This document shows positions 34,465 through 43,065 of a DNA stretch of 64,000 nt, one piece after another. Position numbers and translations under genes: made by a program. Location of the stretch: assembly GCA_003797895.1 (NCBI GenBank), contig RKQB01000006.1, positions 269,712 through 333,711 of the forward strand, given 5' to 3'. Numbering within the stretch: position 1 is the first letter of the stretch; each line of letters starts with the position of its first letter. This stretch comes from Cyclobacteriaceae bacterium YHN15. Lineage in GTDB: Bacteria > Bacteroidota > Bacteroidia > Cytophagales > Cyclobacteriaceae. A model generated the notes under the pieces. That model was not told the DNA's origin. It did not search any database and saw only the letters and a list, made by a program, of their open reading frames with translations.

Positions 34465-34501
34465 TAAAAAAAGAAGGCCGCCTCTAGTTTAGAGACAACC
34501 T
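34465..34501 (-). terminator. Terminator of the OmpA-family gene
   Basis: On the minus strand AGGTTGTCTCTA (34501-34490) pairs with TAGAGGCGGCCT (34486-34475) over 12 bp including three G-U pairs, with a 3-base loop, and is followed by a T run (34472-34466). Confidence 0.75.
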
Positions 34502-34553
34502 ATTTTATAATTTAATCTCTATCAAAAAATCAGAAAGTGACTTATCCACATCA

Positions 34554-36956
34554 TCAGAGCACGTTCCGATTCCATCGTAATGTTGTGCGTCTGTTTTCTT
34601 GGTGAAGCGCTTCAGAACAATTTCTATCACTGCAATCGTTTATAGGAAGGTTTTCTCCATAAAATGAATATTCAATCCTGTTGCGATCGACACCATTTTG
34701 GACCAAATAATTCATAACCGCTTTCGCTCTAAGTTCTGACAAATATTCGTTATACACATCACTGCCTCTTTGATCAGTGTGACCTTCAATGATCAAATTC
34801 AATGACGTATCGCTTTTCATCTGTCTGATGACATCATCCAATTCTTTTTCCTGAACAGGTTTTAAGTTACTTCGGTCAAAATCAAAATAGATGGTTGGTA
34901 GTTCTTTTGCAGTTTCAGCACTTGTCAAATCTTTCTCAATTATTTCTCCAGATCCTGAATAAGTAGGCAAATCCAAAGGTAGGACAATAGCGCATGGATC
35001 ATCAATTCCCTCAGGTAGCTCATATTCCATATCTTTATCCACAAAGGCAGTAAGCGTCAGCTCACTTCTTCTATTCAATTGATGGTTGGATTCTGAGCAA
35101 GGAAGACCGTCTCCACAATCATTGACCAGTCGCTCTTCACCAAACCATTCCAATTTGATCCTTTCAGGAGATATTCCCAAGGAAGTCAAGTATTGATTGA
35201 CTGATGCTGCTCTTCTTTCACTCAATGCTTCATTATAAGCATTTGAAGCTCTGGAATCTGTATGCGAACTAACATACAATACAGTATGAGGGTTTTCCAC
35301 CATCAGGCTTCCGATTCTTTCAAGTGTTGGCTTTTCGGAATCCCTGATGTTGGATTTATCAAAATCATAATAAACATTATCGGTAAGCAGTTTAGACTTG
35401 TAAGGTATGGCAGCCATTTTATATCTCTTGACCAAAGTATCACCTTCAAAACCAACAGTAGTTAAATAGTTATCAACAATTTCGAAGTACCCTTTTTTCC
35501 CAATTTTAAGAGAATAATCGCTTTCAGGGTTCAACCCTGCAATAAGAATCCCCTCTTTGGTAGTTTCTGTTTCTATAGGATTTTCTGAGTTATCCACAAT
35601 ATGTGAATCGAATTCTGTAATGAGTTCTCCATTACAATCTTCCACCAAAACTTTCAATACTTTAAAAAGTTCTTTGATGGTGTATATATCATCCAACCCT
35701 TGTCCCCCCTTTCTATCGGAAGATATGTAACTCTTTCCGTCAGTTGATGCTATAAAGTAAAAATCATCTCTAATACTGTTGTAAGGGAGACCCATGTTCC
35801 GAACGTTATCCACATTTCCATTGATATAATCTCCCACGAAAAGATCCATTCCTCCTAAGCCCACATGGCCACGAGAAGTAAAGTAAAAGTTATTATTATA
35901 TACTGATGGATGGCTTTCATTGTGAGGTGTGTTCACAAGAGGCCCTAAATTAACCGGTGTTGAAAAATTAAGATTTTCGTCAAACTCTGAATAATAGATA
36001 TCAAATCCGCCCAAACCTCCTGGCATATCAGAGGCAAAGTAAAGCCTTTTTTTGTTCAGATCCACAAAGGGGTTCATGACTCCATAAGCAAGGTGTTTGT
36101 TGAATTTGAAAGGTTTGCTATCTGTGATATTACCGGATTGATCAATCTTGCCAAAATAAATACCTGCATGATTGACAAAATTTTTCCGGCCTTTTATTTT
36201 TGTCTTCGCTACAAAGGCGGTGTAAAAAATCAAGTCCAATCCCGGAGAATAATGTGGATCATTAAGATGCAATGCATCCGTAAGGTCAGTGGAAACTTTT
36301 GAAGCCACACTATCTGAACTCTTTCTATAAATTTTATAATACTCACGTTCATTGATATCGCTTTTTTCTTTGCTAAACATATCATTTTTAGCATCCAGTC
36401 TGACAGAGGGGATGGATTTCACATCCCCAATTGGCCCTCTATCACTTGAATAGTAAGTGTTTCCATACTTATCCACAGACATACCAAATTCAGAAGCATC
36501 TGTATTGATTAAATCGAGGGAGGACAACTCCATTGTCGAAGGCGTCTCCATAATTGTCCTGATACCTTCAATATTTAATTCAGGAAAATCAGAAGCAGTA
36601 AATCCGGCATTGCTGAGGAGTTGGTCAATTTCATCCCATTTTCCATTTTTTATGGCAGAAGTTAAAAATTTTGAGTAATCCTCTTTGGTAGACTCCTCAA
36701 AATCCACCGCAATGCTCCACCAGTCATAGGCATTTTCATAAGATCCGAACTTATCAAATGTCTTGGCTAATTTAAGTGCTGTGGTATATTTCGCTTTTCT
36801 ATCAAAGGATTTTTTGTATGCTTCAGAAGCTTTTAGGTAGTTTTCCAGATTATATTGCTTATCAGCATACCTAAGCAGACGGCTTTGGGCATTAACATCT
36901 ACTTTTAAAAATAGTAGATAAATAACCGATAAAATAATCAAAAAAGCTCTTTTCAT
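34554..36956 (-). CDS. TPR-PD40-OmpA protein with two OmpA domains
   Basis: An 800-residue envelope protein: signal peptide (about 1-23), TPR-like helical repeats (to ~110), PD40/WD40-like propeller (about 130-420; YFASDMPGGLGGFDIYYSEF, YISSDRKGGQGLDDIY), a small carboxypeptidase-regulatory-like domain (about 425-510), then two OmpA peptidoglycan-binding domains, YYDFDKSNIRD...NRRSEL (about 525-640) and IYFDFDRSNLKP...NRRTTL (about 690-795). One OmpA domain is usual in such T9SS-associated (PorE-like) proteins. ATG 36956 gives the proper signal peptide; upstream ATG 36968 and TTG 36971 add a charged lead. Five DnaA-box words lie inside the gene. Confidence 0.85.
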   Translation of the reverse strand: MKRAFLIILSVIYLLFLKVDVNAQSRLLRYADKQYNLENYLKASEAYKKSFDRKAKYTTALKLAKTFDKFGSYENAYDWWSIAVDFEESTKEDYSKFLTSAIKNGKWDEIDQLLSNAGFTASDFPELNIEGIRTIMETPSTMELSSLDLINTDASEFGMSVDKYGNTYYSSDRGPIGDVKSIPSVRLDAKNDMFSKEKSDINEREYYKIYRKSSDSVASKVSTDLTDALHLNDPHYSPGLDLIFYTAFVAKTKIKGRKNFVNHAGIYFGKIDQSGNITDSKPFKFNKHLAYGVMNPFVDLNKKRLYFASDMPGGLGGFDIYYSEFDENLNFSTPVNLGPLVNTPHNESHPSVYNNNFYFTSRGHVGLGGMDLFVGDYINGNVDNVRNMGLPYNSIRDDFYFIASTDGKSYISSDRKGGQGLDDIYTIKELFKVLKVLVEDCNGELITEFDSHIVDNSENPIETETTKEGILIAGLNPESDYSLKIGKKGYFEIVDNYLTTVGFEGDTLVKRYKMAAIPYKSKLLTDNVYYDFDKSNIRDSEKPTLERIGSLMVENPHTVLYVSSHTDSRASNAYNEALSERRAASVNQYLTSLGISPERIKLEWFGEERLVNDCGDGLPCSESNHQLNRRSELTLTAFVDKDMEYELPEGIDDPCAIVLPLDLPTYSGSGEIIEKDLTSAETAKELPTIYFDFDRSNLKPVQEKELDDVIRQMKSDTSLNLIIEGHTDQRGSDVYNEYLSELRAKAVMNYLVQNGVDRNRIEYSFYGENLPINDCSDRNCSEALHQENRRTTLRWNRNVL

Positions 36957-37474
36957 ATTCAAATCCATCAATAACTTTTAAAAAATCAGACTACCGCGAT
37001 AAATATTAAATTTATGAAGAAACCTAAATTTTTATATATTAATTAACTTCCATAATACACTCTAATCAGATATAGAGGTAATTAAAATGTGGATAACTAT
37101 ATATTTTTAATTAAATATTGTCCTTATTCCTAATTCAGGGACTGCGAAATAGCAGTAATCAAACTTTATCCACAGACTAGTAAAAATTTCCCTTGAAATA
37201 TGGGTTATTTTGTAAATTCTGAACCCTAAGAAAACAATGATTTCTTTACAAAAATGGTGTTTTTTTAAATAAAACAAAATTATTTTTATTAATATTTCAT
37301 TTTTACAAAAGAATAGCTTATAAAGCGGTTTTTTTTTGTTTTGAGATGCAAAAAATTAGTTGTGGAAAAGTAATGGAAATTTTGAAGATTTTTTTTTTCG
37401 CAGTTTTTACTCCATTCTTTTAAGAAATAAACAGTATAATCAAAAAGATTTCTAGTTGATATGGAAGTTCTGTT
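36957..37474. other. Gene-free AT-rich region, candidate replication origin
   Basis: 518 bases without a supportable gene between the OmpA-family gene start and the purU stop. It holds two oppositely oriented perfect DnaA boxes (TGTGGATAA 37088-37096; TTATCCACA 37166-37174), a near match (TGTGGAAAA 37361-37369), very AT-rich blocks (37025-37050, 37095-37120, 37258-37310) suited to unwinding, and T runs of nine to ten at 37330-37337 and 37390-37398. Its flanks carry many more boxes. An ordinary long promoter region is the alternative. Confidence 0.45.
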
Positions 37475-38329
37475 TCAATAAAAAATTACTGTCTTATTCC
37501 TGTAAGCAAGAATTTTTCTCTCCAAATGGTATTTTATTGCCTTTGAAAGCACTACTTTTTCCACATCCTGACCTATCTGAACCAGATCTGAAGGAGAGTT
37601 ATGATGCCTTACTCTTGCTATTTCCTGTTCAATAATTGGCCCGGCATCCAACTCCTCGGTTACATAATGGGCTGTTGCACCGATGATTTTGACTCCCCTC
37701 TCATAGGCAGCATGATAGGGTTTGGCCCCAACAAAGGCAGGTAAAAAGGAATGATGAATGTTGATAACTTTATTAGGGAATTGTTGGATAAACCTTCCGG
37801 ACAATATTTGCATGTATCTAGCCAGCACTATAAAATCCACATTGTGTTGCTGCAATAGGGCAATTTGCTGTTTTTCCATCACCTCTTTATTCGACTTATC
37901 CACAGGCAGATGGTAAAAAGGAATGCGGAAAGATGTAACTACAGGTTTTAAATCCAAATGATTGGATATTACCAGAGGTATTTCTACTTCAAATTGTCCT
38001 GAATAATACCTGCTTAAGATATCAAAAAGGCAATGAGATAACTTTGAGACGAAAATTGCCATCCTGGGTTTGGGAATATTGAAGTACAGGTCAAACTTCA
38101 TGTTCAGTAATCCTGCCACTTCACTTTCAAACGTTTTGGCTATTTGTTCCTTTTGGATCGCAAAACTTTCCAGCTCCCAGGCAGCCCGCATAAAAAACAT
38201 CCCAATTTCCTCATCAACATGCTGATCGATTTCCAGAATGTTTCCCTGATACTTATATAAAAAATCAGAAACTTTGGCTACTATGCCTTTTTGGTCTTTA
38301 CACTGAACAATTAAAATCGCCTTTTCCAT
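37475..38329 (-). CDS. purU: Formyltetrahydrofolate deformylase
   Basis: A 284-residue enzyme that hydrolyses 10-formyl-THF to formate and THF in the cytoplasm. It has an N-terminal ACT domain (about 3-80; ILIVQCKDQKGIVAKVSDFLY) and a C-terminal formyltransferase-like domain (about 90-275) with the catalytic INIHHSFLPAFVGAKPYH and the following ATAHYVTEELDAGPIIEQ. Length and order are standard. It is separated from the SNF2 helicase by 53 bases containing a DnaA-box word. Confidence 0.95.
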   Translation of the reverse strand: MEKAILIVQCKDQKGIVAKVSDFLYKYQGNILEIDQHVDEEIGMFFMRAAWELESFAIQKEQIAKTFESEVAGLLNMKFDLYFNIPKPRMAIFVSKLSHCLFDILSRYYSGQFEVEIPLVISNHLDLKPVVTSFRIPFYHLPVDKSNKEVMEKQQIALLQQHNVDFIVLARYMQILSGRFIQQFPNKVINIHHSFLPAFVGAKPYHAAYERGVKIIGATAHYVTEELDAGPIIEQEIARVRHHNSPSDLVQIGQDVEKVVLSKAIKYHLERKILAYRNKTVIFY

Positions 38330-38382
38330 GATTTGAATAGTTTAAAGCATTAAAAAAAGTTATCCACATTTTGTGTGGCCTT

Positions 38383-41313
38383 TTAATCCAGTAAGGCCTC
38401 GATATCCTCTTTGTTCAAGCTCTTCATAAAGCTTTCTTCAGTGCTGATCAATTCCCCTGCCAGAGCCATTTTTCTTTCCTGCAAAGCCATGATTTTTTCT
38501 TCCACCGTATTATGCGTGATGAACTTATAGATCATGACTTTGTTTTCCTGACCAATCCGATGGGCTCTGTCTATGGCCTGGGCTTCCACTGCAGGGTTCC
38601 ACCAAGGATCCAAAAGAAATACATATTCTGCCTTAGTCAGGTTCAGACCGACTCCCCCTGCTTTCAGGGAAATCAGAAAAATTTTAACTTTCTCATTTTC
38701 CTGAAACAACCTGACCTGTCCTTGGCGGTCTTTTGTTGTACCATCCAGATAGGCGTATTTTATGTTTTCACCTTCGAGGTATTCTTTTACAATGGCAAGG
38801 TGTCGGACAAATTGGCTAAAAACCAGTACCTTGTGACCTTCACTGGCTGTGGCCTGAAGCATGTGGATAACATCCTCCAGTTTGCCTGAATCCCCCTTGT
38901 AATTCTTGTCTGTCAGTTTGGGATGATTGGCAATCTGCCTCAATTGGGTCAAACCTCTTAAAAGGGTAAATTGTTGATTTTTCAGACCTGGGATAGTCAT
39001 TTCATTTACTATTTTCTCCCTGTAATAGCCTTTAACCTCTTCATAAGCTTTTTCCTGTTCGGCGGTCATTGTAGAATATTTCACGTTGATCACTTTTTCA
39101 GGAAGATCCGTAGCCACTTGCGACTTCATTCTCCTAAGAATAAAGGGCTTGATCATGGCATGTAGTTTAGCTGCTTTTCCCATGTCATTCTTTTTCTCAA
39201 TGGGTTGAAGAAACTGCTTTTTGAACATGTTTTGATTGCCCAATAGACCTTTGTTGATAAAGTTCATCTGAGACCAAAGATCCATGGTTCCATTTTCGAC
39301 CGGAGTGCCGGTCAGAATTAACTTTTGCCTGCAGTTCAATTCATTCACAGCCTTTGAAATGATACTGCCAGGATTTTTTATGGCCTGGGATTCATCCAGT
39401 ATAATATAGTTGAAGTAAAAGCCTTTTAAAATTTCTACATCCATCCTGGTGATTCCATAGGAAGTCAGGACTAAGTCATATTTGGCAAACAAGCGGTTAT
39501 CTTTGATTCTTTGTGTACCTGTATAGGACAATACCCTCAGACCTGGGGTAAATTTCCTGGCTTCCAATTCCCAGTTGTAAATCAGGGAGGTAGGCATGAC
39601 CAAAAGGGAGGTGGCATCAGGATTCCTTTCTCTTTCATAGGCCAGAAGAGCTAAGGTCTGTACCGTTTTTCCCAATCCCATATCATCGGCCAGACAGCCA
39701 CCAAACCTATATTCATTCAAAAATCTTAGCCAATTGTAGCCTGCTTTTTGGTAGGGGCGTAACTTACCCTTGAAGGTAATAGGAAGTTCATAATCTTCAA
39801 TTTGACTGAAATCCCTAAGTTTTTCCAACTTTCGGCTCAGAGTCAATTGAAGTAAGTTGTTTTGTTGGAGTTCCTGGGCCAGCGCAATGTGATGCTTCTG
39901 CAACACAAGGCTTTGGATTTTTTCCATTTCCTGTTCCTCAAGGAAAGCAAACATTTCTGAATAATTGACAAACCATGAATTAGGAATGATCGCAATTTCC
40001 CCGTTCGGTAATTCAAATTCTGTTTTACCCTGAAGTAGAAGTTTCCTCAATTTATGAAAGGGAATTTCATAAGGACCAAATTTGATTATGGCATGAACAT
40101 CAAACCAATCAATGTTTTCTTTGACCTCAACACTGATTTGAGCACGGCCGATAAAATAGTTTTTTCCTTTTCCGTTGACGGCCTGCTTGATCTCTATTCC
40201 AATTTCTTCCAGTTTTTCTCTGTGGGTATTTATCCAACCAAAGGCTTTGGATTTTTCCAGTGAATAGCGTGAGGACTTAACAGGCAGGTCGATTTCCTTC
40301 AGGTAATCCCCATAGGATTTTTCCTTGTCAATATCCCGAATTACTTTGTGAAATATATAGTTATCACCAATCTTTTCAAGAGCAACATTGTTTTCTCCCT
40401 TTTCCTCTGAACGAAAAGAGTAATCTCCATATTTGAACTGTAGGTCAAATACTATTTTATCCTCTTCAACTTCCTCTAAGGGATTTCCGAAAAGATCTGT
40501 CTTTGGGTTGGAAGGTAAATCACTTAAGCATAAAACGGGTTTGGGCTGACTTTTTTCTACTTTAATATCAAAACCCACTGCATAAACATCAAAAGAGGAG
40601 ACCAATTGGGTCACAAATTTGCTGTAATACTGCTCTTCGACTTTTCTTGGAATAACAATAAACTTTTTGTTTAAAAATGGCTGTAATTTCTTACCATCAA
40701 CCCCTTTTTTGAAGTTATAGAGTTTGTAATCCACCACCAACCAAGCGGGTTCATGGCAGATTAAATATCCATTTCTGTATTGCCACTCCAGCTTTTCTCC
40801 TTGGTATTTGATGGTAGGAAAATAGTGGGTATTGTCTTCGTTTCTTCTAAAATGGAAAAGAACTGAGGCTTTTTCCGGCATGATCTCAATCTCCCTCCAA
40901 ATAGGGTTTCCGTCATTCCCCATTTCAAATAGCCTTTTTCCCTTAAGATGCTCAAGAATTTTTGCCCTAAGCCCCTCTAATTTCAGTTCTATTAATTCCT
41001 GAACAGCCTTATTTTCTGTTTTAGGATCATATATTTTCCTTAAATATTCCTTTGGCTTAAGTTTTTTATGATTGAATTTTTTGACCACGGACTCCTGCTG
41101 CATATCATCCATCCATTTGATCAGGTTATAATCCGTATCGTCCAAGCCAGAGGCGAATTCCGGCGCATTGATGGAAGATATATTCTGATGGGCAAAGGAT
41201 AACCTCCCTTTTTCATCCAGTTGAACCACAAACGACTCAAATAATAAACCTAAGAATTCATGGCTGAATAAAGAGTAAACTATTTCGAAAGGCTTCTCTG
41301 CTGATACTTTCAT
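38383..41313 (-). CDS. SNF2-family DEAD/DEAH-box helicase
   Basis: A 976-residue Swi2/Snf2-type ATPase. The C-terminal half has the full motif set: RPYQKAGYNWLRFL (Q-like), DDMGLGKTVQTLALL (Walker A), ILDESQAIKN (motif II, DESQ in place of DEAH), LTGTPVENG (III), then VFSQFV, and AHRIGQ (VI). The N-terminal ~450 residues form a large bacterial SNF2-associated region. It should translocate on double-stranded DNA or remodel DNA-bound proteins, perhaps RNA polymerase as HepA/RapA does. ATG 41313 (MKVSAEKPF) was taken; the frame opens at a TTG at 41331. Confidence 0.92.
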   Translation of the reverse strand: MKVSAEKPFEIVYSLFSHEFLGLLFESFVVQLDEKGRLSFAHQNISSINAPEFASGLDDTDYNLIKWMDDMQQESVVKKFNHKKLKPKEYLRKIYDPKTENKAVQELIELKLEGLRAKILEHLKGKRLFEMGNDGNPIWREIEIMPEKASVLFHFRRNEDNTHYFPTIKYQGEKLEWQYRNGYLICHEPAWLVVDYKLYNFKKGVDGKKLQPFLNKKFIVIPRKVEEQYYSKFVTQLVSSFDVYAVGFDIKVEKSQPKPVLCLSDLPSNPKTDLFGNPLEEVEEDKIVFDLQFKYGDYSFRSEEKGENNVALEKIGDNYIFHKVIRDIDKEKSYGDYLKEIDLPVKSSRYSLEKSKAFGWINTHREKLEEIGIEIKQAVNGKGKNYFIGRAQISVEVKENIDWFDVHAIIKFGPYEIPFHKLRKLLLQGKTEFELPNGEIAIIPNSWFVNYSEMFAFLEEQEMEKIQSLVLQKHHIALAQELQQNNLLQLTLSRKLEKLRDFSQIEDYELPITFKGKLRPYQKAGYNWLRFLNEYRFGGCLADDMGLGKTVQTLALLAYERERNPDATSLLVMPTSLIYNWELEARKFTPGLRVLSYTGTQRIKDNRLFAKYDLVLTSYGITRMDVEILKGFYFNYIILDESQAIKNPGSIISKAVNELNCRQKLILTGTPVENGTMDLWSQMNFINKGLLGNQNMFKKQFLQPIEKKNDMGKAAKLHAMIKPFILRRMKSQVATDLPEKVINVKYSTMTAEQEKAYEEVKGYYREKIVNEMTIPGLKNQQFTLLRGLTQLRQIANHPKLTDKNYKGDSGKLEDVIHMLQATASEGHKVLVFSQFVRHLAIVKEYLEGENIKYAYLDGTTKDRQGQVRLFQENEKVKIFLISLKAGGVGLNLTKAEYVFLLDPWWNPAVEAQAIDRAHRIGQENKVMIYKFITHNTVEEKIMALQERKMALAGELISTEESFMKSLNKEDIEALLD

Positions 41314-41592
41314 AGTAATATACACAACCAACGGAACGAATCCGTGTAGAAAACGCTTTTTTCCTAATTAAACCAGTTCGAAAATTAAGCAAATATTTAA
41401 GAATTAAAAAGACAAATGCGTTAATAGTTCAATTGTTTGGAAATACAGTTTTTATTGGAAATACTTTCTTTGGATTATACCCTGAAAGGGCTCTTATAGG
41501 CTTAAAATGTTGATCCTTTGGATTGGTTATCACATAATTTTGATTTGATGTAAATTAGTTGGATTTTGCTTTCTTGAGATAAAATTATTTCC

Positions 41593-43065
41593 ATGGGTCA
41601 ACCAACACTCAGCAGACAATTGGGTTTGATAGGATTAATTGCCACAGGGGTTTGCTCTATGTTGGGTGCCTCAATTAATGTGGTACCTTTCATGATTCAA
41701 CGGCACGTTCCGGGAATCGGTCCTTATGTCTTACCAGCTTTCATATTTGCAGCCATTCCTGCATTATTTGCCGCATTGGCATACAGTAGTCTGGCCACTG
41801 CCATGCCAAGGGCTGGCGGAAGTTATATCTATGCCAGTAGAGGCCTAAATCCATATTTAGGTTTTGTTGCGAGTTTTTCACAATGGTTCGGTTTGTCAAT
41901 TGTTATTGGTGTGGTAGCCTATGTTACCATTCCGTTTTTAAGAGATGTTGCTTTTGCCCTATCCTTGCCGGAGATGGCGCATTCACTTGATACAGGAATT
42001 GTCCGGGTCGGGTTGGCTTTGCTTTTGGTTTGGCTTTTTGTCTGGATCAATATACGAGGAGCCAAATCCTATGAGAAAACCATTATTCCCTTGATGATCT
42101 TGATGTTTTTAATGGGTGGAATTGTGATTTTTGCTGGCTTTAGTTTTTCACAGGAAGATTTCGCAGAAGTCATCCTTAACAAGGAATCAAGGGTTTTGGA
42201 CATTTTGCCCAAACCCGAATTTCATTTGCCAACATTCTTATCAGCTTCGGCTTTATTGTTCGCCAGTTTTATTGGATTTGACAGTATTGCCCAAGCCGGA
42301 GGAGAAGCCAAAAACCCCACCCAAAGGTTGCCATTGGCGATTGGTTTGACCATTCTATTGGTTGGGGCTTACTACATGCTTTTTACTTCAGCCGTGTATA
42401 ATGCCATCCCATGGTCATTTGTTGCGGAAGAAGCCATGCAAAAAGATATAACCGCCCCTGGCTTATTGGGATATTTGCTTCCAGATTACCTCACCGTCCT
42501 GATCGTAGGTGGTGCTGCCATCGCTTTGATCAATGACCTACCGGCCATGTTGCTTTCCGTATCCAGATTGATGTTTGCGTGGGCTGAGGATGGCATATTT
42601 CCCAAAAAGATCACTAAAATCCATCCTGGATTTCATACACCTTATGTTGCCATCATCTCTAGCGGTATAATGTCCAGTGTGGGGATTATAGGTAGTCATT
42701 TCGCCGGAGACTTCTTTTTGGGAATAGATATCATGGTAACCTCCATGATGGTTAATTTTCTTTTGATGTGTATCACCCTTGTATGTATTGGAAAAGCCAA
42801 TCCTTTGATGGCCAAAGAAATAAAAATACTTAAAAACTCCTTCATTAGAAATTTGATAGGTATATTAGGATCCATTGTGCTGCTGTTTTTCCTGGTTATC
42901 CACACTTGGAAAGATATTACTACTGAAGTCGGGGTATGGTATTTCCATTCTACACCTATTTGGTTGATTGTAATGGCTATTGCCTCTATTATATTCTATA
43001 TAAAAATAAAAAGAATGAAAAGCCAGGGGATCGATACCCGTTTGCTTTTCAAAAAATTACCTTAA
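41593..43065 (+). CDS. APC family amino acid permease
   Basis: A 490-residue transporter with twelve hydrophobic helices. The first helix has the APC substrate-backbone motif (GLIATGVCSMLGASINVVPF) and PRAGGSYIYASRGLNPYLGF follows, as in amino acid/polyamine permeases. The substrate is unknown. The aldo/keto reductase-RidA fusion starts 7 bases downstream; a RidA-like domain in the same operon fits amino-acid or imine metabolism (inference). Confidence 0.9.
   Translation: MGQPTLSRQLGLIGLIATGVCSMLGASINVVPFMIQRHVPGIGPYVLPAFIFAAIPALFAALAYSSLATAMPRAGGSYIYASRGLNPYLGFVASFSQWFGLSIVIGVVAYVTIPFLRDVAFALSLPEMAHSLDTGIVRVGLALLLVWLFVWINIRGAKSYEKTIIPLMILMFLMGGIVIFAGFSFSQEDFAEVILNKESRVLDILPKPEFHLPTFLSASALLFASFIGFDSIAQAGGEAKNPTQRLPLAIGLTILLVGAYYMLFTSAVYNAIPWSFVAEEAMQKDITAPGLLGYLLPDYLTVLIVGGAAIALINDLPAMLLSVSRLMFAWAEDGIFPKKITKIHPGFHTPYVAIISSGIMSSVGIIGSHFAGDFFLGIDIMVTSMMVNFLLMCITLVCIGKANPLMAKEIKILKNSFIRNLIGILGSIVLLFFLVIHTWKDITTEVGVWYFHSTPIWLIVMAIASIIFYIKIKRMKSQGIDTRLLFKKLP

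Larger units (their letters stand above)
34542..38870. other. DnaA-box cluster A
   Basis: Eleven perfect DnaA-box words occur in 4.3 kb. TTATCCACA starts at 34542, 35035, 35590, 35806, 36469, 37166, 37896 and 38360; the reverse complement TGTGGATAA starts at 37088, 38862, and one more TTATCCACA lies at the cluster edge in orientation terms as listed (total ten listed plus the near match TGTGGAAAA at 37361). Four are intergenic (34542, 37088, 37166, 38360). The box at 38360 is followed by an inverted TGTGG (38374-38378), forming a small hairpin. Inside the OmpA gene they encode VD(K/N); inside purU VDK; in the helicase VIH. Confidence 0.75.

Noticed and set aside
34542..38870. Counting eleven exact boxes in cluster A
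   Set aside because: Recounting the listed positions gives ten exact boxes in this interval (eight in one orientation, two in the other) plus one single-mismatch box at 37361; ten is the number to use.
32000..42000. Change of GC skew near the candidate origin
   Set aside because: Hand counts of G and C in short samples of minus-strand genes on both sides gave only a small difference; it is not enough to place a skew switch.
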